Source: Actinomycetes bacterium
GTDB lineage: Bacteria; Actinomycetota; Acidimicrobiia; Acidimicrobiales; Palsa-688
DNA length: 11,748 bases
Reading direction: 5' to 3'
Assembly: GCA_021816565.1 (NCBI GenBank)
Contig: JAKAXN010000115.1
Coordinates: 1 to 11,748 of the forward strand
Shown here: one piece after another, positions 7,445-11,748 of the stretch
Position numbering within the stretch: the stretch's first letter is position 1
Layout: the number at the start of each line of letters is the position of its first letter
The notes under the pieces: generated by a model
Told to the model about the DNA's origin: nothing
Database searches by the model: none
The model's input: only the letters and a program-made list of their open reading frames with translations
Position numbers and translations under genes: made by a program

Positions 7445-7889
7445 GGCAGGACCGTTCGATCATGGACAGGGCCTCGTCGAAGCCCCGGTCGTCGCACCCC
7501 CAGGGGTCGGGCACCTCCGCCCCGTCACCGCCCTCGGGGTCGTAGGAGCGCAGCAGGCGGATCTTGTCCCGGTCCCCGTCCCGGGCGGCCAGGCCCCGGA
7601 CGGCCTCGAGGTTGGCCCGGTCGGCGCAGAGGATCAGGTCCAGCGCCGCCACGTCGTCGGCGCCGATGCGCCGGGCCCGGTGACCGCCGGCCGGCCACCC
7701 GTTGCGCCGCAGGGCGGCGTCGGCCCGGCGGTCGGCGCCCTCGCCCACGTGGTAGCCGGCGGTCCCGAACGACTCGACGCTGACCCGGTGGCCGAGCCCG
7801 GCCTCAGCCACCAGAGCCGACGCCACCGCGGCGGCCATCGGTGATCGGCAGATGTTCCCCAGACAGACCATGGCAACGCGGACCGGCAC
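7407..7889 (-). CDS. Low-molecular-weight protein tyrosine phosphatase family protein
   Basis: A 160-residue cytoplasmic phosphatase. The P-loop signature CLGNICRS sits at 9-16, with nucleophile C9 and R15. The general acid is D128 in the DPWG motif. Length is standard. The start is GTG 7889: an in-frame TAA lies at 7901-7899 and the only later candidate (ATG at 7880-7878 region context, before VCLGN) would remove the first strand. No Shine-Dalgarno sequence precedes it, so a leaderless or very short leader is possible. It overlaps the fructosamine-kinase gene, a pairing known in bacteria where the phosphatase may act on sugar phosphates rather than on phosphotyrosine proteins. Alternatives are a regulatory phosphotyrosine phosphatase or arsenate-reductase relative; the DPWG motif and spacing favour LMW-PTP. 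Confidence 0.93.
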   Translation of the reverse strand: MPVRVAMVCLGNICRSPMAAAVASALVAEAGLGHRVSVESFGTAGYHVGEGADRRADAALRRNGWPAGGHRARRIGADDVAALDLILCADRANLEAVRGLAARDGDRDKIRLLRSYDPEGGDGAEVPDPWGCDDRGFDEALSMIERSCRGLIAELAAPPG

Positions 7890-7938
7890 GGGGAGTAGTT
7901 AACACTTTCATCACCATCTCCTGACACACTGGCCGGGC
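7890..7938. promoter_or_regulatory. Divergent promoter region between phosphatase and OmpR-type regulator
   Basis: This 49-bp gap separates the start codons of two divergent genes, so both promoters must lie here or inside the opposing 5' ends. It is AT-richer than its surroundings, with a GTTAAC palindrome at 7898-7903 and a CATC-AC-CATC direct repeat near 7909-7918. TTAACA (7899-7904) resembles a -35 element for the plus strand, but a matching -10 is poor. Neither gene has a good Shine-Dalgarno sequence, which suits short or absent leaders. The regulator may bind here and autoregulate (inference). Confidence 0.45.
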
Positions 7939-8619
7939 ATGGCCGCCGAGCCGGGAACCATCGTGGTCGTCGAGGACGACCCGCACATCGCCGATCTGAT
8001 CGACATGTACCTGCGCCGCGACGGGCACCGGGTGGTGCAGGCCGGCGACGGTGAGACCGGCCTGCGGGCGGTGGAGCGGGAACGGCCCCGGATGGTGATC
8101 CTGGACGTCGGCCTGCCGGGTCCCGTCGACGGCTTCGAGGTGTGCCGGCGGATCCGGGCCACCAGCGCGGTGCCGGTGATGATGCTCACGGCCCGGGGCG
8201 AGGAGATCGACCGGGTGCTGGGCTTCGAGCTCGGCGCCGACGACTATGTGACCAAGCCTTTCTCCCCCCGGGAGCTGACAGCCCGGGTGAAGGCGATCAT
8301 CCGCCGGGCGGACGGGCCCCCGGCCGCCGAGCGGGCGGTGCTGCAGGCCGGTGACGTGGAGGTCGACACCGGCCGGAGGGAGGCCCGCCTCGACGACAGG
8401 GTGGTGCCGCTCGCCACCCGGGAGTTCGACCTGCTGGCCCACCTGGCCCGCAACCGGGGCCTGGCGCTGTCGCGCCAGCAGCTGCTCGACGGGGTGTGGG
8501 GGGTCGGCTGGTACGGCGACGAGCGCACCGTCGATGTCCACATCGGCCAGCTGCGCAAGAAGTTCGGCTCCCGGCTGCCGGTCTCCACCGTGTGGGGCGT
8601 CGGCTACCGGCTGGACTGA
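7939..8619 (+). CDS. OmpR/PhoB-family two-component response regulator
   Basis: A 226-residue transcription factor. The receiver domain is about 5-122, with acidic residues E12-D13-D14, phosphoacceptor D56 (VILDVGLPG), T84 (MLTAR) and K106 (YVTKPFSPREL). A winged-helix DNA-binding domain follows at about 132-226 (TREFDLLAHLARNRG, ERTVDVHIGQLRKKF, VWGVGYRLD). The loop after D56 reads LPGPVDGFEV, one residue longer than the common LPGxDGxEV, and lies next to the phosphorylation site. The start ATG 7939 places only six residues before the first strand. The cognate kinase gene begins 13 nt after its stop. The targets cannot be read from this window; the divergent phosphatase/fructosamine-kinase promoter is the nearest candidate. 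Confidence 0.95.
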   Translation: MAAEPGTIVVVEDDPHIADLIDMYLRRDGHRVVQAGDGETGLRAVERERPRMVILDVGLPGPVDGFEVCRRIRATSAVPVMMLTARGEEIDRVLGFELGADDYVTKPFSPRELTARVKAIIRRADGPPAAERAVLQAGDVEVDTGRREARLDDRVVPLATREFDLLAHLARNRGLALSRQQLLDGVWGVGWYGDERTVDVHIGQLRKKFGSRLPVSTVWGVGYRLD

Positions 8620-8620
8620 G

Positions 8621-8625
8621 AGGAG
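8621..8625 (+). promoter_or_regulatory. Ribosome binding site of the HAMP histidine kinase gene
   Basis: AGGAG directly follows the regulator stop and lies 7 nt before GTG 8633. It fixes the kinase start, because the frame is open for 94 more codons upstream in the shadow of the regulator gene. Confidence 0.8.
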
Positions 8626-8632
8626 CCGACCG

Positions 8633-10123
8633 GTGCGCCGCCGCCTAACCGTCGCCATGGTGCTGATGGTGCTGGCCACGCTGATCCTCTCGGGGCTGTT
8701 CAGCCTGGCCTTCGCCGTGCACACCACCTCCACCCGGACCCGCCAGGAGCTGGTGCGCGAGGCCCGGAGCCTGGCCGTCACGGTCCAGAAGGAGGCGGAC
8801 AACCGGAGCGACCCGGCCCGGGCCCTGCGGACCCTGCTGATCGCCCTGCGCTCGACGCTGCGCCTGGACGGGTCGGGGGTGCTGGCGGTGGGCCCGGGCG
8901 GGCAGCTGTTCGACCCGGCCACCCCGCGGACCAGGCCGGCCCTGCCGGCCGGGCTGACCGCCGCCGACCTCCAGCCGGAGCGGCTGCTGGCCATGGAGAC
9001 GGTCTCGGGCTCCAAGGGCGGGGTGGTCTACGCCGCGGTCCCCTACCGGACCCGGATCCAGATCTTCAACACCCCCCGCACGGTGGTGGAGGTGGTGCTG
9101 CTGAGTCGGCGGCCGCCGAGCGCCCTGGCCGCCGCCGGGCCGTGGTTCGCGCTGTCGTCGCTGGTGATCCTGGTCGTCGCCGCGGTGGTGGCCAGCCGCC
9201 TGGGGCGGCGCTTCGTGCACCCGCTGAGGGCCGCGCAGGAGGTGACCAGCCGCATCGCCGCCGGGGACCTGGCCGCCCGGGTGCCCCGGCCGGCCGACAC
9301 CGACCCCGAGCTAGCCGCCCTGGTGGACTCGGTCAACTCCATGGCCGCCGGCCTGGACCGGGCCAAGGAGGCCGAGCGGCACTTCCTCCAGTCGGTGTCG
9401 CACGACCTGCGCACCCCCCTCACGTCGATCCGGGGGTTCGCCGAGGCCATCGAGGACGGGGCCACCGCCGACGCAGTGGCCGCCGCCGGGGTCATCGCCT
9501 CGGAGGCCCGGCGGCTGGAGAGGCTGGTCGGCGACCTGCTGGCCCTGGCCACGGTGGAGGCCCGGCGCTTCACGCTGCAGATGGGGCCGGTCGACCTGGG
9601 CGGGGCGCTGGCAGCCACCGTCGCCGGCTTCACCCCGGCCGCCGCCGACCTGGGCCTGACGCTGGCGCTGGAGCCGGCCGTCGCCGGAGCGGTGGTCGTG
9701 GCCGACCCGGACCGGCTGGCCCAGGTCACGGCCAACCTGATCGAGAACGCCCTCCGCTACGCCACCTCGGTGGTCCGGGTGGGAGCCCGTCCGGCCGGCC
9801 CGGTGGTGGAGATCCGGGTCATCGACGACGGGCCGGGGATCCCCCCTGAGATGCTGCCGCGGGTGTTCGACCGGCTGTTCGTGGCCCGGTCCCGGCCGGA
9901 CCGGCCCATCGGCTCGGGTCTGGGCCTGTCCATCGTCTCGGGGCTGGTGGGCGCCATGGGCGGCGCGGTCCGGGCGGAGTCCCCGATCGGGCCGGGAGGG
10001 GGCACGGCCATGGTGGTGACCCTGCCGGCGGCGGGCCGTCAGATCAACGGCAGCGTCGGGAACGGGCCGCCCAGCACCGGCTCCGGATCGGTGCCGAGCA
10101 CCCGGTCGAGCACCGTGGCGTAG
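8633..10123 (+). CDS. HAMP-domain sensor histidine kinase, partner of the OmpR-type regulator
   Basis: A 496-residue membrane sensor kinase. Transmembrane segments are at about 7-29 and 168-188, enclosing an extracytoplasmic sensor region of about 140 residues with no recognisable fold. A HAMP domain follows at about 189-242. The HisKA phosphoacceptor is H257 (SVSHDLRTPLTS). The HATPase has N-box N368-N372, G1 motif DDGPGIP at 398-404 and G2 motif GSGLGLS at 427-433. The domain finishes around residue 466 (VVTLPAAG). The last 30 or so residues (INGSVGNGPPSTGSGSVPST...) are low-complexity and are encoded antisense to the 3' end of the DUF1501 gene, an 85-bp convergent overlap. This tail probably arose from loss of the original stop. 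The kinase should phosphorylate D56 of the preceding regulator; the stimulus is unknown. Confidence 0.94.
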   Translation: MRRRLTVAMVLMVLATLILSGLFSLAFAVHTTSTRTRQELVREARSLAVTVQKEADNRSDPARALRTLLIALRSTLRLDGSGVLAVGPGGQLFDPATPRTRPALPAGLTAADLQPERLLAMETVSGSKGGVVYAAVPYRTRIQIFNTPRTVVEVVLLSRRPPSALAAAGPWFALSSLVILVVAAVVASRLGRRFVHPLRAAQEVTSRIAAGDLAARVPRPADTDPELAALVDSVNSMAAGLDRAKEAERHFLQSVSHDLRTPLTSIRGFAEAIEDGATADAVAAAGVIASEARRLERLVGDLLALATVEARRFTLQMGPVDLGGALAATVAGFTPAAADLGLTLALEPAVAGAVVVADPDRLAQVTANLIENALRYATSVVRVGARPAGPVVEIRVIDDGPGIPPEMLPRVFDRLFVARSRPDRPIGSGLGLSIVSGLVGAMGGAVRAESPIGPGGGTAMVVTLPAAGRQINGSVGNGPPSTGSGSVPSTRSSTVA

Positions 10124-11265
10124 ACCGACCGGAAATCGACGGTGTGCACCAGGTTGCCGCTGGCGTCCAGGGAGGTGAGCGACGGCTCCTCCCCGTAGAA
10201 GAGTCCTCCTCTCACCCCGTCGCCGATCACGAACAGGGGGGCGGCCGTCCCGTGATCGGTCCCGCCGCTGGCGTTCTCCGCCGGGCGGCGACCGAACTCG
10301 GAGTAGGTCATCACCACCGCCGGGTGCCCGGCCAGGCTGCGCATCAGGTCGGTGACCGCGGCGTCCAGCTGGCCCAGCAGGCGTTCGTGGTCGGCCTTCT
10401 CGTCGGCGTGGGTGTCGAAGCTGGACAGGCTCAGGTGGTACACCCGGGTGGGGGCGCCGGCCCGGATGAGAGCGGCGACGGTCTGCACGTCGGTGGCCGG
10501 CCCCGAAGCCGCCTGACCCCCGGTCCCGGCGGGGGCCGCCTGGCCCCCGGTCGCCGGGGCGGTGGCGGCGCCGGTCTGCAGGCGGTCCAGGTCGACCCGG
10601 GCGGTGAGCAGGTCCGCCCCGGATGCGGCCACCGCGGCGGCCAGCCCGCTGCGGTCCGGTCCGGGGGCCTGCAGGGCGGCGTAGGCCGCCTGGGCCCCGG
10701 CGCTGCCGGGCAGCGGTATCCGGTCCGAGGTGATGGCCGTGGCCGTGCGCTTCTCCCCCCTGAGCAGCGGGGGGAGGGTGGCCCCGAAGCTGAGGGCCAG
10801 CAGCGGGTCGTCGGGGTTGCGGTCCAGCCACCGGCCCAGCCACCCGGGCCCGGTCCCGTCGGAGACGTTGGCGGTCTGCCAGATGTCCATCGAGGCGAAG
10901 TGGCTGAGGTTCGGGTTCGGGTAGCCGACGCCTCGCACTATGGCCAGCTTCCCGGCCTGCCAGAGGGAGTGCAGGCCGGGCAGCTTGGGGTTGAGCCCCA
11001 TGCCGGCGCCCAGGTCGAGGACCTCGCCGGCGGAGTATCCCAGGGTGGGACGGGCCGAAGCGTAGGCGGGGTCGGCGTAGGGGACGACGGTGTTGAGCCC
11101 GTCGTTGCCGCCGTTGAGGGTGAACACCACGAGCGGCGGTCCCGGCTGCGCCGCCGCGGAGAGGGCCGGACCGCCGACCGACAGCAGGTGGTCCAGCACC
11201 GCACCGCCGGCGACGACACCTCCCGCGGCTCCCAGCCCGGCGAGGAAACGGCGACGGGTCAACAT
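10039..11265 (-). CDS. DUF1501 family protein, Tat-exported
   Basis: A 408-residue secreted protein of the DUF1501 family, related to the alkaline-phosphatase/sulfatase superfamily; its biochemical role is not established. A Tat leader starts it (MLTRRRFLAGLGAAGG). Family motifs: FTLNGGNDGLNTVVPY at 48-63, SFDTHADEK at 282-290, YSEFGRRPAEN at 321-331, GTDHGTAAPLFVIG at 335-348, and a C-terminus with DFRSVYATVLDRVLG at 387-401. ATG 11265 was chosen because GGAGG stands 7 nt upstream; ATG 11283 would overlap the DUF1800 stop as ATGA but has no Shine-Dalgarno sequence. A Gly/Ala/Pro/Thr-rich stretch at about 231-258 contains a duplicated 9-residue unit. The 3' end overlaps the convergent kinase gene. 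With DUF1800 it forms a common cassette. Confidence 0.92.
   Translation of the reverse strand: MLTRRRFLAGLGAAGGVVAGGAVLDHLLSVGGPALSAAAQPGPPLVVFTLNGGNDGLNTVVPYADPAYASARPTLGYSAGEVLDLGAGMGLNPKLPGLHSLWQAGKLAIVRGVGYPNPNLSHFASMDIWQTANVSDGTGPGWLGRWLDRNPDDPLLALSFGATLPPLLRGEKRTATAITSDRIPLPGSAGAQAAYAALQAPGPDRSGLAAAVAASGADLLTARVDLDRLQTGAATAPATGGQAAPAGTGGQAASGPATDVQTVAALIRAGAPTRVYHLSLSSFDTHADEKADHERLLGQLDAAVTDLMRSLAGHPAVVMTYSEFGRRPAENASGGTDHGTAAPLFVIGDGVRGGLFYGEEPSLTSLDASGNLVHTVDFRSVYATVLDRVLGTDPEPVLGGPFPTLPLI
10508..10561. repeat. Two-copy 27-bp tandem repeat inside the DUF1501 gene
   Basis: Two adjacent units start at 10508 and 10535. Their first 18 bases differ at one position only; the remainder is diverged but equally GC-rich. 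The 27-bp period equals nine codons and encodes TGGQAAPAG / TGGQAASGP-type units in a low-complexity linker, so copy number can change without a frameshift. Confidence 0.6.
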
Positions 11266-11272
11266 GCTGCGG

Positions 11273-11277
11273 CCTCC
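11273..11277 (-). promoter_or_regulatory. Ribosome binding site of the DUF1501 gene
   Basis: A minus-strand GGAGG, 7 nt before ATG 11265. It is the strongest Shine-Dalgarno match in the window and argues for this ATG over the one at 11283. Confidence 0.75.
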
Positions 11278-11279
11278 GT

Positions 11280-11748
11280 TCATGCCAGCACGTACTCGGG
11301 CGAGACGAGGGCCAGGGCGGTGAGGGCCACCACCTCGGCGGCCGCTCCGTTGAGGGCCGCCGAGGTGGTGGGGCCCCACCCGTCGATCCCGAGCAGGGCG
11401 GCCAGCGCCGCCGGCCGCTGACCGGGTGGCGACTTCTCCAGCCCCGAGAGGTCAGCCCGGGAGGCCAGGGCGAAGGCGGCCTCGAGGCGCAGCCAGGCGG
11501 TGTCGGTGCTGAGCCAGTATCCGTTCTGACCCCAGCCGCCCACGTTGGGCGGGTTGAACAGCTCCTGGCCCAGCGCCGCGGCCAGCCGGGCCAGCGGGCG
11601 GGGCGCGGCCTTGGGCGGCGGCGCGCCGGCCGGGCCGGCGCCGGAGGCCCGGGATCCGTCGGCGCCCAGGCCCAGGGCCCGGGCCGCCCCCACCAGGTAC
11701 TCCACCGGCTGCTTCACCAGCCCGGCCCGGGAGGCGCTGCTGCGGAAG
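11280..11748 (-). CDS. DUF1800 family protein, C-terminal part, cut by right edge
   Basis: The last 155 residues of a DUF1800 protein; the frame is open to the right edge and no start is in view. The family signature near the C-terminus is clear: VKQPVEYLVGAARALG, then LGQELFNPPNVGGWGQ and GYWLSTDTAWLRLEAA. Family members are usually several hundred residues long, so most of the protein lies beyond the window. A Gly/Ala/Pro-rich linker (about ASGAGPAGAPPPKAAP) interrupts the conserved part. Its TGA stop is 14 nt before the preferred DUF1501 start, so the two are almost certainly co-transcribed. Function is not established; the pair is commonly found together and predicted to be exported. Confidence 0.9.
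   Translation of the reverse strand, partial: FRSSASRAGLVKQPVEYLVGAARALGLGADGSRASGAGPAGAPPPKAAPRPLARLAAALGQELFNPPNVGGWGQNGYWLSTDTAWLRLEAAFALASRADLSGLEKSPPGQRPAALAALLGIDGWGPTTSAALNGAAAEVVALTALALVSPEYVLA

Noticed and set aside
7804..9015. Minus-strand open frame of 403 codons opposite the OmpR-type regulator and kinase
   Set aside because: It is antisense to two genes with intact catalytic motifs; its Pro/His/Gly/Arg-rich translation is not protein-like.
9311..10843. Minus-strand open frame of 510 codons spanning the kinase and DUF1501 3' ends
   Set aside because: It is out of frame with the genuine DUF1501 protein and antisense to the kinase; it has no recognisable domain.
10144..11421. Plus-strand open frame of 425 codons opposite DUF1501
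   Set aside because: It is a shadow of the DUF1501 gene, with Gly/Val/Gln-rich translation and no ribosome binding site.
1..11748. Signs of a mobile element, CRISPR array, RNA gene or defence system
   Set aside because: No transposase, integrase, long terminal repeats, evenly spaced repeats, tRNA-like folds or known defence domains were found. Composition looks uniform along the window.

Overview
The window is very GC-rich, with strong G/C bias at third codon positions and many long spurious antisense ORFs. Frequent GTG starts, Tat-type leaders and this gene repertoire point to an Actinomycetota-type chromosome. An acidimicrobial or related lineage is my guess, which sequence alone cannot settle. 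Eleven protein genes fill almost all of it. Two are cut by the window edges. I see no tRNA, rRNA, CRISPR array, transposase or integrase, and no gap longer than about 60 bp.

Minus strand, positions 7889 to 1: seven genes run in one direction. First come a low-molecular-weight protein tyrosine phosphatase and a fructosamine-kinase-family protein, whose reading frames overlap by 38 nt. After a 58-bp gap comes a compact four-gene block: a stand-alone CheY-like receiver, a membrane-anchored HEAT-repeat protein, a processive family-2 membrane glycosyltransferase, and a CHASE3-HAMP-GAF hybrid-input histidine kinase. These four are spaced +2 nt, ATGA overlap and GTGA overlap, so they are very probably translated from one message. 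Then, 53 bp later, comes the N-terminal 500 residues of a Tat-exported molybdopterin-binding oxidoreductase subunit (IorB-like), which runs off the left edge.

Plus strand, 7939 to 10123: an OmpR/PhoB-type response regulator and its HAMP histidine kinase form a classical two-component pair, divergent from the phosphatase gene. The kinase frame runs 85 bp into the antisense strand of the next gene before it meets a stop.

Minus strand, right end: a DUF1800 protein (C-terminal part only) followed by a Tat-exported DUF1501 protein form the usual cassette of that family pair.

The most interesting unit is the receiver / HEAT / glycosyltransferase / sensor-kinase block. The receiver has no output domain and the kinase sits in the same message as a polysaccharide-synthase-like enzyme. 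This suggests control of an extracellular glycan by direct protein contact rather than by transcription. That is inference; the gene identities and spacing are read from the sequence.
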